Below, one piece after another: positions 52,072-61,431 of a DNA stretch of 64,000 nt (position 1 is its first letter; each line of letters opens with the position of its first letter). A model generated the notes under the pieces. That model ran no database searches and was not told the origin of the DNA. It was given only the letters and a program-made list of their open reading frames with translations. Origin of the DNA: Rhodospirillaceae bacterium (GTDB lineage: Bacteria; Pseudomonadota; Alphaproteobacteria; Rhodospirillales; Rhodospirillaceae). The DNA is taken from the NCBI GenBank assembly GCA_947476925.1, contig CANJSF010000014.1, forward strand, positions 42,311-106,310, written 5' to 3'. The translations under genes were made by a program, and so were the position numbers.

Positions 52072-52997
52072 GCGATAGCCTCGAGGTGGCGCGGTAACCC
52101 GACAGTTGATCTGCCGCGCTGTTTGCGCAGCGCCGCAAACCGGATCAGTGAATCGAGCAAATCATCGTTGGTTGAAAACTCCAGCGCATCGACACCGGCT
52201 TTGGCTAGGTCGTTTCGAATGCTCGCTTCGCGCCGTTCCGCGGCTGCGTTGAAACGGCTGCGAAATCCGCGATCTTGCGTATCGACAAAAATCTGCTCAC
52301 CCGTTTCGGTGTCTTGAATCATGGCCATGCCGACTTCAGGGATCTCGTGCTCAGCAGGGTCAGATAGCCTGATCGCGACGACCTCGTTACGACGGCTCAG
52401 TTGGGCCAGCGTCCTTCCCCAGCCGGGTTGTGTAATAAAGTCGGAAATTAAAAAGACCAGTGATCGGCGCTTGATCACCTGGTTGGCATCGCGCAGTAAG
52501 CCATCAAGCGATGTTGCCAACGACCGGCTTAGGAGCGGGCGTGACATCACCAAATGCATCATGTGCAGCACATGGTTGCGCCCCGTGCGCGGCGGAATCA
52601 CAGCTTCTATTCCATCGCCATACAGAATGGCCCCAACTGGGTTGCCGTGCCGCGTGAGCACGCGCGATAAAATGGCGCTGAATTGGATCAGATTGTCGCG
52701 CTTCGTCACGATTGAGCCAAAATCCATCGATGGGCTGAGGTCGAGCAGAAACCACGTCACCACTTCGCGATCTTCGTTGTACTGACGCACGTACAGGTTT
52801 TGCAGGCGTGCCGTTACGTTCCAGTCGATGTGGCGCACATCGTCATGGAGTTGGTATTCGCGTAAATCAGCCAAGTCCAACCCATCACCGCGAAACAGCG
52901 TGCGGTAGCTGCCATGCAGCAGCCCGTCTAAGCGGCGTAGAACCGACCATTCCAACTGGCGCAGCAGGCTCTCAGGCGTTTGCGGCAACGCGGACAT
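52068..52997 (-). CDS. DUF58 domain protein
   Basis: A 309-residue protein of the DUF58 family, which accompanies MoxR and VWA genes. The characteristic DLREYQLHDDVRHIDWNVTA, RQYNEDREVVTWFLLDLSPS and the VFLISDFIT strand form a degenerate VWA-like fold. No membrane segment is obvious, so it is probably cytosolic. It overlaps both its neighbours (26 bp with moxR, 4 bp with the first VWA gene), consistent with coupled translation. Confidence 0.92.
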   Translation of the reverse strand: MSALPQTPESLLRQLEWSVLRRLDGLLHGSYRTLFRGDGLDLADLREYQLHDDVRHIDWNVTARLQNLYVRQYNEDREVVTWFLLDLSPSMDFGSIVTKRDNLIQFSAILSRVLTRHGNPVGAILYGDGIEAVIPPRTGRNHVLHMMHLVMSRPLLSRSLATSLDGLLRDANQVIKRRSLVFLISDFITQPGWGRTLAQLSRRNEVVAIRLSDPAEHEIPEVGMAMIQDTETGEQIFVDTQDRGFRSRFNAAAERREASIRNDLAKAGVDALEFSTNDDLLDSLIRFAALRKQRGRSTVGLPRHLEAIA

Positions 52998-53985
52998 GAT
53001 TTTCCAGTGGCTTAGCCGGGGGTGGAATGGCTTGCATCAGACGCACAATCAACTGATCGGCCGACAATCCCTCGGCCAGCGCTTCATAAGACAAAACTAA
53101 ACGATGGCGCAAAACATCGGGGGCCAAATCCATGATATCTTCGGGCAGCACGTAATCGCGGCCACGCAAGTAAGCTAAAGCACGCCCGGCCTCGATGAGG
53201 TTGATCGAGGCGCGCGGGCTTGCGCCATAGCTCAGGTAACGCGCCATATCTTTCACGCCTTGGCGCTCGGGCTCGCGCGTCGCCGTAACCAGTCGCACGA
53301 CGTATTGAATCAGCGCCGGGTCTACAAACACGCGCTTACATTCTTGTTGTAGCTCGACCAATTGTGCAGTGGTCGCCACCGCGGAAATGGCGCTGGCCAT
53401 GCCGGTGACGCGCTCGACAATGACAAACTCTTCTTCTGGCGTCGGGTAGCGTACCAATACCTTCATCATGAAGCGGTCGACCTGAGCTTCAGGTAAGGGG
53501 TATGTGCCTTCGCTCTCAATAGGGTTTTGCGTTGCCATCACCAGAAAGGGCTGTGGCACTTTGAATGTTTCTCCGGCAATTGTGACTTGGTATTCCTGCA
53601 TGACTTCGAGAAGCGCGCTTTGCACCTTAGCGGGCGCGCGATTGATTTCGTCAGCGAGCAAGAGGTTGGTGAACACCGGGCCCAGCGACACACTGAAATC
53701 GCCGGTCTTTTGGTTGTAGATGCGCGTGCCGACCAAATCTGCGGGGACAAGGTCGGGCGTGAACTGAATGCGTTTAAAGCTGCCCTGTAACGCACGGGCC
53801 AGCGTCTTCACCGTCAGTGTTTTCGCCAACCCTGGCACGCCTTCGACCAGCAGGTGCCCTTGCGCCAAAATGGCCACCAAAACGCGTTCGAGGAATTGAT
53901 CCTGCCCGACCACGACCTTCTTAACTTCGTACAGCACGCGCTGCATCAAGGTTGAGATCTCGCCAGGTTTACTTGTGTCGGTCAT
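52972..53985 (-). CDS. MoxR-family AAA+ ATPase
   Basis: A 337-residue ATPase from the ATG at 53985; the open frame upstream overlaps the protease gene. Walker A is GVPGLAKTL, Walker B is LLLADEINRAPAKVQSA, sensor 1 is MATQNPIE, followed by the arginine-finger region PLPEAQVDRFMMKVLV. MoxR proteins act as chaperone-like ATPases that insert cofactors or activate VWA-domain partners. The adjacent DUF58 and VWA genes are the usual companions. Confidence 0.95.
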   Translation of the reverse strand: MTDTSKPGEISTLMQRVLYEVKKVVVGQDQFLERVLVAILAQGHLLVEGVPGLAKTLTVKTLARALQGSFKRIQFTPDLVPADLVGTRIYNQKTGDFSVSLGPVFTNLLLADEINRAPAKVQSALLEVMQEYQVTIAGETFKVPQPFLVMATQNPIESEGTYPLPEAQVDRFMMKVLVRYPTPEEEFVIVERVTGMASAISAVATTAQLVELQQECKRVFVDPALIQYVVRLVTATREPERQGVKDMARYLSYGASPRASINLIEAGRALAYLRGRDYVLPEDIMDLAPDVLRHRLVLSYEALAEGLSADQLIVRLMQAIPPPAKPLENHVRVAANA

Positions 53986-54004
53986 GGGTTCTATTGAGCT
54001 GGGG

Positions 54005-55009
54005 TTAAAACGGTGAAAGTCCGGCGCCGGTCGCAGCGTTCTCAATTGGAACAGCAAAGCCGATGCCAACAAAAAAGCCTTCGTCGGTGGGGTTCATGAT
54101 TGACGTCACTATTCCCACAACATCGCCGTCTGCGGTGATCAGCGGCCCACCCGAGTTGCCGGGGTTCGCCGCTGCATCGAATTGAATCAGGTCGATCAGG
54201 TTGCGTTGACCTTCTTCGGAAAAATGCTCGCGACGCAGGCCCGAAACAATTCCCGACGTTGCCGAGGGGCCAATTCCGAACGGAAATCCCACTGCGACAA
54301 CTTCGTCACCGACGCGTAAGCCCTTGGTGGAGCGCAGGGTGGCTGGCACCAAATCATCGGGCAATGTCTTTGCTTTAAGAACTGCAAGGTCGTTGTCGGG
54401 TTGAACACTCAAAATCTCGACGTCAGATTCAGTGCCGTCGCCAAACACCACGCCAATGCGCTCGGCCCCGGCGATGACGTGCAGGCACGTAAAGATCATG
54501 CCGTTTTCAGAAAAGACAACGCCGGTGCCCAGGCCCTTTAACTTATCTTTTTTCGATTCGCCTTTCTTGTCAGCAGTTTTGTCGCCTTGCTCTTTCTTCT
54601 TCGGCTTCGCTTTCTTGCCTTTGCCTGCAGGCTCGTCATCTTTGCCCAAGCGCTTCACCAGCACTATGGACGGCGAAATAACCCCATAGGCAATCGAAGC
54701 TCGCGACGGTTCTGGCGGTTTCTTTTTCAGCGTGTGTAAGACTGCAGCATCGATATCGCGCTGCGTGATCGGGGCGGGTGGTTTAGCAATTACATCATAC
54801 AGCGCCACGCCTAGAAACGTTGTGATGACGCCGGCCGCGAGTAACAGTGGCTTCTCGAAGCGCCGGAAGAAGGCTTTGATCGCGCTCGGCGGTGCTGGCG
54901 TGCGCGCGGCCGTTGTCGCGTCCTGCCCATGCATCACGTTTGGCCCAGCGGGTTTGGGCTTGATGGATCTGCTGTAGAGCGTCGTGCGCGCCATGGACAG
55001 TCCGGTCAT
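54005..55009 (-). CDS. Membrane-anchored trypsin-like serine protease (DegP/HtrA type)
   Basis: A protein of about 334 residues from the ATG at 55009; a TTG at 55030 or an ATG at 54994 are alternatives. After one transmembrane helix (LLLAAGVITTFLGVALYDVI) comes an unusual Lys-rich linker (KGKKAKPKKKEQGDKTADKK). The protease domain has His in TCLHVIAGA, Asp in DNDLAVLK and Ser in NPGNSGGPLITADG. No PDZ domain is present. It lies only 19 bp before moxR, so it is probably co-expressed with the MoxR/VWA system and may process its partners in the periplasm. Confidence 0.9.
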   Translation of the reverse strand: MTGLSMARTTLYSRSIKPKPAGPNVMHGQDATTAARTPAPPSAIKAFFRRFEKPLLLAAGVITTFLGVALYDVIAKPPAPITQRDIDAAVLHTLKKKPPEPSRASIAYGVISPSIVLVKRLGKDDEPAGKGKKAKPKKKEQGDKTADKKGESKKDKLKGLGTGVVFSENGMIFTCLHVIAGAERIGVVFGDGTESDVEILSVQPDNDLAVLKAKTLPDDLVPATLRSTKGLRVGDEVVAVGFPFGIGPSATSGIVSGLRREHFSEEGQRNLIDLIQFDAAANPGNSGGPLITADGDVVGIVTSIMNPTDEGFFVGIGFAVPIENAATGAGLSPF

Positions 55010-55220
55010 TTCACGGGTACGGGCGGCCAATCATCGGTGCTCAGGTCGATAAATGCAACACGTGCCGGCGATCTGCCGCTTCGCCAATCCATGAAATTTG
55101 TGCTGATATCAGCCCGTGACCGCCGACTGGCCGGCGACCTCTCACAGCGAACAAGCCAAAAGCCTTACTTGGATCGGGTCATGATCGAGGGTTAAACTCA
55201 ACTCGTGAGGGAGACGTTTA

Positions 55221-56255
55221 ATGCGCCGTTACCTGGGCCTTATTGCCGTCGTGTTCTTGTGGGGTTGCGATGCCGCCCCGGTCGGCGTGTGCAAACCTGG
55301 CGATGATGTGATTTGCGGAATTTTGCGGCCCGAGGATATCGAACTTGTGCCGGACACGCCTTGGCTGATGGTCAGCGAGCAGGGGGGAATTGATCGGCCT
55401 GGTCGGATTGTTTTGGTCAATCCCGTTACAAACGAGCGTCGAATTTTGGCAGAAGCCACGCCACCACTGGCTGACGCGAGTTCCTTCCCGCGATGTGGCG
55501 TGGCGCCTGAGAAACTCCGGCCGCGAGGATTTCATTTGGCGAAGGGTGATGATGGCGCGCTTCATTTGCTGGTGATTGCTGGAGCACGTGTTGAGCGTTA
55601 TCGCGCCAACATTGCGGGCTCCGATGTGTCGCTAGACTGGGAAGGCTGCGTCGATATTCCCAAAGAACTCACCGCCAATGACATTGCCGCTTTGCCCGGT
55701 GAAGGCTTTGTCATCAGCCACATGTACAACCCCCCACGCGATGCTTTTCTCAATTTCAAAATGGTTTTTGGCTTAAACACCGGCTATGTCGCTAAATGGA
55801 CACCGGAGAGCGGCTGGTCGAAAGTTCCCAACTCTGATGTATCGTTTGCCAATGGAATTCAGGTCGATCCGGCTACGTCGCGCATTTATGTTAGCTCCAT
55901 GTTTACACAGCGCATTGTCATGATCGATCTTGATGGCAGCCATCGCGTCGACAGCGCACGCTCGCCCATTCAAACCGATAATCTCAGCTGGGCAGATGAT
56001 GGTCGCCTGATCGGTGCTGGGCACACCGGCTTTCCCGTCTATGGCATTACAGCGTGCCGCGACAAGGGCGACGCTCCCTGTAGCTTTCCGTTCGCCGTCG
56101 TGGCGTTTGACCCCAAAACACTAAATCAAGAATTGCTTTTCCGAACGCCAACGGGCGCGATTCCAGGTGCTTCGGTCGCGGTTGTTCGCGGCCCCAACAT
56201 TTATCTTGGCAGCGCGTTTGGTGATCGCATCTCCCACGTGACGTCAAAGCCATAA
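55221..56255 (+). CDS. Exported beta-propeller lipoprotein (SMP-30/gluconolactonase-like)
   Basis: A 344-residue protein with a lipobox (LWGC) at residues 13-16. The body has repeated blades with patterns such as DIELVPDTPWLMVSEQGG, NDIAALPGEGFVISHMYN, FANGIQVDPATSRIYVSSMF and DNLSWADDGRLIGAGH. This is the layout of SMP-30/strictosidine-synthase/paraoxonase-like six-bladed propellers. It probably hydrolyses a lactone or binds a ligand outside the inner membrane. It is 8 bp before the ThDP enzyme and is the first gene of a four-gene operon. Confidence 0.75.
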   Translation: MRRYLGLIAVVFLWGCDAAPVGVCKPGDDVICGILRPEDIELVPDTPWLMVSEQGGIDRPGRIVLVNPVTNERRILAEATPPLADASSFPRCGVAPEKLRPRGFHLAKGDDGALHLLVIAGARVERYRANIAGSDVSLDWEGCVDIPKELTANDIAALPGEGFVISHMYNPPRDAFLNFKMVFGLNTGYVAKWTPESGWSKVPNSDVSFANGIQVDPATSRIYVSSMFTQRIVMIDLDGSHRVDSARSPIQTDNLSWADDGRLIGAGHTGFPVYGITACRDKGDAPCSFPFAVVAFDPKTLNQELLFRTPTGAIPGASVAVVRGPNIYLGSAFGDRISHVTSKP

Positions 56256-56263
56256 GGCGGGTC

Positions 56264-57994
56264 ATGGCGCTTTCAAACGCGATCACCGGCGGCCAAGTTA
56301 TGAGCCGCGTTTTTCAGGCATATGGCATCCGCACGGTGTTTTGTTTGGCAGGCGCAGCCCATGCGCACGCGCTGTATGCGTTTGCCGATGACGGCATTTC
56401 CGTCATCTCCGGGCGCCATGAAACCGGATCGGTCGGCGCAGCCGACGGCTATGCGCGCATCACGGGCCGCCCGGGAATCGCAATGATCGCCGGGTTCCAA
56501 GGCCTGCCAAATGCCATGGGTGGAGTGCGCACCGCGCAACTCGCGTGCTCGCCGGTGGTTCTCATTTTGTCGCTACATGTGGCAAATACGCGCGAGTCAG
56601 CGGGCGAAGAAACCAACGATGGCCTGGATATGGTCAAGCCCTTTGTCAAATGGGCCAGAGTGGTGCCCGATGCGACGCGGTTAGCTGAATACATTCACAC
56701 AGCTATTTTTCAGGCTACGTCGGGTCGGCCAGGTGTCGTCGTACTTGGCGTTCCGCAAGATATCGAAGCGGCAGAAATTGATGGCGTGATCGAGCTTGGC
56801 CCGCGTACCGTTGGGCAGGTTGTGTCCGAACCCGGCGATACGGCGCTCGCCCAGGCGGCCGAGCTTCTGCAAAAGGCGGTGCGACCAATGATCATCGCGG
56901 GTAGCGGGGCCGCGTGGTCCAATGCGGGCGCGGCGTTGTGCGACTTGGCTGCTGCGCACAACATTCCAGTCTTGGGGCACGCTTTGGGGCGCGGTTTAGT
57001 GCCCGAGGATATGGAGCTTGGCTTTGGCTGGTCACTCGCCCAAGTCGCCGCCAAAGAAGCTGATGTGGTGATGTCGGTTGGCGCGCGGCTGACGCAACGT
57101 TTGGGTTATGGCTTGGCGCCGCGTTTTCGCGCCGACGCGAAAATGATTCAAATTGATATCGCGGCCGAGGAGTTTTCGCGCAATCGATCAACCGATGTGG
57201 CGCTTCATGGCGACGCCAAGCAAACGCTGATCAAGCTGGCCAAAATCTTGCCTTCCAACACACGGCCTAAGCCCACATGGGTCCGCGATGCCATGGCTGC
57301 ACGCCTTTCCCGCATCGACAGCCTCGGTCGCGAGACATCGGGGCCAATTCATCCTTATCGACTGGGCCGCGATTTGATGGACGTCATGCCCGCCGATGCC
57401 ATCTTTGTTGGCGATGGTGCGGACATTTTGAATTGGATGTTGGGCGTCGTGCGTGTGCGTTCACCGCGCAGTTATCTTGATCACTATCCCTTGGGCTCTA
57501 TGGGCATTGGTACGCCGTTGGCGCTTGGTGCTGCTGCGGGCGAACGCGAACTGGCCGAAGAACAGGGCCGCGTCGCGCGCCGTGTCGTGTTGGTCACTGG
57601 TGATGGCGCGTTTGGATTTTATAGCGCGGAACTGAATTCCATGACTTTAGCCGGGCTCAATGTCACCATCATTATAGGCAATGACGGTGGATGGGGCACG
57701 GAACGCAATGGCCAGCTTAGCTCATCGGGTCGCAACATTAACTGCGATCTAGGCTTTTGCGATTATCACTTGATCGGGCATGCTTACGGCTGTGCCGGTG
57801 AGCGGATCGAGAGTGTCGATGACATCAAGCCTGCGCTGCAGCGGGCGCTCAGTGCCAATCGAACGACCGTTTTGAATGTGATCACTGATCCAAAGGCTGG
57901 GTTGGTGCGAAAGCAAGATCCGCGCCTACAAATGATTACGTTCGAAGATCTCCCCGCCAGTCACAAAGCCCACGCAGCACCAAATGTGGCGTAA
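56264..57994 (+). CDS. Thiamine diphosphate-dependent enzyme (acetolactate synthase-like)
   Basis: A 576-residue ThDP enzyme of the acetolactate synthase/oxalyl-CoA decarboxylase superfamily. The activating Glu is in GRHETGSVGAADGYAR (near residue 50). The middle FAD/nucleotide-binding-like domain runs through ~190-330. The ThDP motif runs from GDGAFGFYSAEL to NDGGWG near residues 447-480. The catalysed reaction (decarboxylation or lyase) cannot be assigned. The aldehyde dehydrogenase two genes on could oxidise an aldehyde product, and the SBP between them may supply the substrate. Confidence 0.9.
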   Translation: MALSNAITGGQVMSRVFQAYGIRTVFCLAGAAHAHALYAFADDGISVISGRHETGSVGAADGYARITGRPGIAMIAGFQGLPNAMGGVRTAQLACSPVVLILSLHVANTRESAGEETNDGLDMVKPFVKWARVVPDATRLAEYIHTAIFQATSGRPGVVVLGVPQDIEAAEIDGVIELGPRTVGQVVSEPGDTALAQAAELLQKAVRPMIIAGSGAAWSNAGAALCDLAAAHNIPVLGHALGRGLVPEDMELGFGWSLAQVAAKEADVVMSVGARLTQRLGYGLAPRFRADAKMIQIDIAAEEFSRNRSTDVALHGDAKQTLIKLAKILPSNTRPKPTWVRDAMAARLSRIDSLGRETSGPIHPYRLGRDLMDVMPADAIFVGDGADILNWMLGVVRVRSPRSYLDHYPLGSMGIGTPLALGAAAGERELAEEQGRVARRVVLVTGDGAFGFYSAELNSMTLAGLNVTIIIGNDGGWGTERNGQLSSSGRNINCDLGFCDYHLIGHAYGCAGERIESVDDIKPALQRALSANRTTVLNVITDPKAGLVRKQDPRLQMITFEDLPASHKAHAAPNVA

Positions 57995-59495
57995 AACACT
58001 AATATTGTTAGCTGCAAGTATCGCCCTGGCCACGGCCGCGCGCGCGCAAGATTTGCGTGTGGCCGTCGCTGCTTTTCCAACAAGCTTAGGCGTGCCCTAC
58101 ACGGGCATCAGCCAACCTTCGAGCGAGCTGTGGTTGTCGGTCTTCGACGCGCTCACGGTTCTTGATTGGAGCAAGGAGGCCAAGCCCGGCTTGGCTTTGA
58201 GTTGGGAAAATAAGACGCCCACGGTATGGACGTTTCATCTGCGCCCCGGTGTGACCTTTCACAACGGCAAATCTTTCGCCGCCCAAGATGTCGTAGAGGT
58301 TTTTAAACTACTCAAAAGCCCCGAAGGCTCGGGGTATCTGATTGCAGCAGAAACGCAAAACATCGCCGACGTGCGGGCCAAGGATTCACTTACGCTCGAA
58401 ATTGAAACGCGCACGCCCGATGCCATTTTGCCCAAGCGCTTGTCGATTATTATGATCATCGAGCCAGATCATTGGCGTAATGTTGGCCGAGACGGCTTTG
58501 CGCGTAAGCCTATTGGCACTGGGCCCTATCGCCTCATCAGTTGGGGCGGTGGCGACAAAGATGCAACACTTGAAGCTTTCGCGGCTTCGTGGCGGCCTGC
58601 AAAAAGCATCAAGCGCTTGCAGTATCGCGTCATCCTTGAACATACCTCGCGGCTTCAAGCGCTTGTCTCGCAACAAGTCGACATGGTCACTGGTCTTCAG
58701 GTCGATGATGTCGAAGACTTGAGGGCAGGAGGCCTTCAGGTCACCGTCCAGCAAAATCCGCAAATCAAATCCTTGGCATTGCGGAACTTGAAGCCTGGGG
58801 CATCGCCTCTCAAAGATGTGCGCGTGCGGCGCGCTTTGAACTATGCTGTCGACAAAGACGCCATCGCACGGGTGATGATGCAAGGCTATGTCGCAGCCAT
58901 CGGGCAGGGTGCGCCACCGGGCATCACAGGCCACAATCCAGATGTGAAACCCTACGCATACGACCCACCCAAAGCGCGCACCCTTTTGGCCGAGGCGGGC
59001 TATGCCAAAGGATTGAAGTTGTTGTTCTCAGTGGTCACGACAACGGGCACTCCAGATGCGGTCATGTATCAAAAAGTTGCTCAAGATCTTGCGGCCGTCG
59101 GCGTCAGCGTGGACCTGCAGACAACGACGTTTGCCGACTATCAAAGTCGCTACACCTTTGGCAATTGGGGGGATGTCGACGCCTTCTCGCAAATTTGGAA
59201 CAATGCCGCGTTTCAAGACCCAATTCGTGCGGTTGAGTATTTCTCGTGTCTGAAAATAAATCCGTTCTTCTGTGAACAAGATTTGGTGTCCGACATTACA
59301 AAAATAAATGCCGAAATCGAGCCTGCCAAACGCGAGAGTTTATTGCGTAATTACATGGCCAGAATTCACGATGCGGCACCGGCCATTTGGTTGACCAACT
59401 CCCTTTATGTTACAGGCTATCAGCCCCGGGTCACGCACTTCGAAATGTTGCCGTCGGGCGTGACGTTTGAAAAGTTAGAGGTCAAGCGACCATGA
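57984..59495 (+). CDS. ABC transporter substrate-binding protein, family 5
   Basis: A 503-residue periplasmic binding protein with a signal peptide ending at ARAQ and the SBP_bac_5 hallmarks WTFHLRPGVTFHNGKSFAAQD and VRRALNYAVDKDAIAR. It overlaps the ThDP gene by 11 bp and the aldehyde dehydrogenase by 4 bp. No permease or ATPase is next to it, so either the transporter is encoded elsewhere or the protein acts as a stand-alone sensor or scavenger. The family binds peptides, nickel, opines or other solutes. Confidence 0.92.
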   Translation: MWRKTLILLAASIALATAARAQDLRVAVAAFPTSLGVPYTGISQPSSELWLSVFDALTVLDWSKEAKPGLALSWENKTPTVWTFHLRPGVTFHNGKSFAAQDVVEVFKLLKSPEGSGYLIAAETQNIADVRAKDSLTLEIETRTPDAILPKRLSIIMIIEPDHWRNVGRDGFARKPIGTGPYRLISWGGGDKDATLEAFAASWRPAKSIKRLQYRVILEHTSRLQALVSQQVDMVTGLQVDDVEDLRAGGLQVTVQQNPQIKSLALRNLKPGASPLKDVRVRRALNYAVDKDAIARVMMQGYVAAIGQGAPPGITGHNPDVKPYAYDPPKARTLLAEAGYAKGLKLLFSVVTTTGTPDAVMYQKVAQDLAAVGVSVDLQTTTFADYQSRYTFGNWGDVDAFSQIWNNAAFQDPIRAVEYFSCLKINPFFCEQDLVSDITKINAEIEPAKRESLLRNYMARIHDAAPAIWLTNSLYVTGYQPRVTHFEMLPSGVTFEKLEVKRP

Positions 59496-60934
59496 AATAT
59501 GGTGATCGCCCAATGCTGATTGATGGCGAAATGGTTGCCGAGCGCAATGGTGACTGGATCACGTCGGTAAGCCCGGCAAACGGTCAGCCTATTGGCCGCG
59601 TTCCGGCAGGAACAAAGGCGCATGTGGACCGCGCGACGCAAGCTGCACTTGCCGCCCAACCGGCCTGGGCCGCGTTGTCGATTTGGGAGCGTGGGGCCAA
59701 GTTGCGCGAGCTTGCGACCTCCATTCGGGCTCGCAGCGACGAAATCAAGCATATGGAAGCCGAAGATTCCGGCAACACCATCGCCAGTTTATCCGGCGAT
59801 TTGCACAAAGCAGCGCATCACTTCGAATATTTTGCAGGCCTCGCAACTGAAATGAAGGGCGACACGGTGCCTGCCTCGAGCACCGGGCTGCATATGACCT
59901 TGCGCGAACCATATGGTGTCGTGGGGCGTATCGTACCGTTTAACCATCCCTTCATGTTTGCAACGGCAAATCTGGCAGCGCCTTTGGTGGCCGGAAATAC
60001 GGTTGTCTTGAAATCACCCGAGACCAGCCCCTTAACAGCGACAGTCATGGCCGAACTGTGCCAGGCGCACTTACCGCGCGGGGTGGTGAATCTTGTCTCG
60101 GGTTATGGCTTGCCTGTGGGCGATGCCATTGCCCGTCATCCCAGCATTCGCCGCATTGGCTTTACCGGCTCCATCAAAACGGGCCTGGCCATTCAGCGCG
60201 CAGCCGCTGAGGTTGGCGTTAAGCATGTCTCGTTGGAGCTGGGCGGTAAGAACCCCCTGATCATCTGCCGCGACGCCGATCTTGAGGTTGCTGTGCGTGG
60301 CGCGATTGCCGGTATGAACTTTGCCTGGGCCGGCCAGTCGTGCGGCTCCACCAGCCGCATTCTTGTGCATGCGTCCGTCTATGATCGCGCGGTCGCGTTA
60401 GCAAAGGCGGAAGTTGAGCGCATTCGTGTGGGCGATCCGTTAGACCCGTCAGCGCAAATGGGCCCTTTGAACTCGGCCGCGCATTATGGCCGTGTGATGG
60501 CCTTGGTTGATGCGGCTAAGTCCGAGGGCGCGCGTCTGGTCACCGGCGGGGGCTCACCCGCCAACGTCGATCCGCGCGGGTTCTGGTTGCAGCCGACCAT
60601 TTTTGCGGATGTAACACCTCATATGCGTATCGCGCGCGAGGAAGTCTTCGGGCCGGTGATGAGTTTTATCCGCTGGTCAACCGAGGCCGAGGCGATTGAA
60701 ATCGCCAACAGCACCCCTTACGGATTAACCGCCGCCATCTATGGCCGCGACATTGGTGTTGTGATGGGCATGGCCAAGCAAATTGACGCCGGGGTTGTGA
60801 CCGTTAACGGCACCAAGATGCACTTTGTTGGTTTGCCATTCGGCGGCGTCAAAGATTCAGGCGTTGGCGGCGAAGAATGCCTGGACGAACTACTCAGCTA
60901 TACGCGAACAAAAGCGGTGCATATGTTCTTGTAA
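59492..60934 (+). CDS. NAD(P)-dependent aldehyde dehydrogenase
   Basis: A 480-residue ALDH. The NAD-binding ALDH motif is GFTGSIKTGLAIQRAAAE, the catalytic Glu is in LELGGKNPLI, and the catalytic Cys is in AGQSCGSTSR (near residue 290). The C-terminal FGGVKDSGVGGEE is typical. It overlaps the preceding SBP by 4 bp, so the four genes 55221-60934 form one transcript. It probably oxidises an aldehyde made by the ThDP enzyme. Confidence 0.95.
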   Translation: MKYGDRPMLIDGEMVAERNGDWITSVSPANGQPIGRVPAGTKAHVDRATQAALAAQPAWAALSIWERGAKLRELATSIRARSDEIKHMEAEDSGNTIASLSGDLHKAAHHFEYFAGLATEMKGDTVPASSTGLHMTLREPYGVVGRIVPFNHPFMFATANLAAPLVAGNTVVLKSPETSPLTATVMAELCQAHLPRGVVNLVSGYGLPVGDAIARHPSIRRIGFTGSIKTGLAIQRAAAEVGVKHVSLELGGKNPLIICRDADLEVAVRGAIAGMNFAWAGQSCGSTSRILVHASVYDRAVALAKAEVERIRVGDPLDPSAQMGPLNSAAHYGRVMALVDAAKSEGARLVTGGGSPANVDPRGFWLQPTIFADVTPHMRIAREEVFGPVMSFIRWSTEAEAIEIANSTPYGLTAAIYGRDIGVVMGMAKQIDAGVVTVNGTKMHFVGLPFGGVKDSGVGGEECLDELLSYTRTKAVHMFL

Positions 60935-61431
60935 ATGTTTGGCATTTCGCCCCAAATGGGCGAGCCCTGAAATCTCCTTCTATGCCAATACTTTAGCATC
61001 GCCTCCGGCCTTGATGGCTTGAATTTTAGTGAGAGCCGAGAATCCCGAAGCAGGTTGAAAAATAAGGGCCCCCATGGATCCCACGGCAGCGGGCTTTGAT
61101 GGCCGCAATTATGGGGAAAAAGTGGGATTTTGCCGGGCTGACGCACTCGTAAAGACCAGTCTGACCTGTACAATATCGCTTGATCATCTAAGATTCTCAG
61201 GGGTAGTTGTTGGCGTGTAAGAATGATCAACAACCACAACCTAATTGCACGGGGATTTTTGGCAAATCCATGCTAACGATGCCGTAGCTGAGAGTTTGAA
61301 CGACAATCGCCCATTACCCTGAGAGACATAAGCCTTTGATCTGAAAGGCTAAGATAACCGTAACAAGGCGCGGGGCGGCTTGAAACGAAGGCTGCCCGCG
61401 AAGAGATAGACCCGCTAGAGGAGACGTTACT
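60935..61431 (+). promoter_or_regulatory. Intergenic region: leader of cheY
   Basis: No gene is apparent in this 497-bp gap. It contains a hairpin AGCCTTT-GATCTG-AAAGGCT (61331-61350) and a GC-rich bulged hairpin near 61369-61400 just before a strong ribosome-binding site (AGAGGAGA) and the cheY ATG. A TTTCGCCCCAAATGGGCGA hairpin near 60946-60965 could end the upstream operon, although it lacks a U-tract. Confidence 0.45.

Noticed and set aside
60898..61239. 113-codon minus-strand frame in the gap before cheY
   Set aside because: No ribosome-binding site or recognisable motif; partly antisense to the aldehyde dehydrogenase end.
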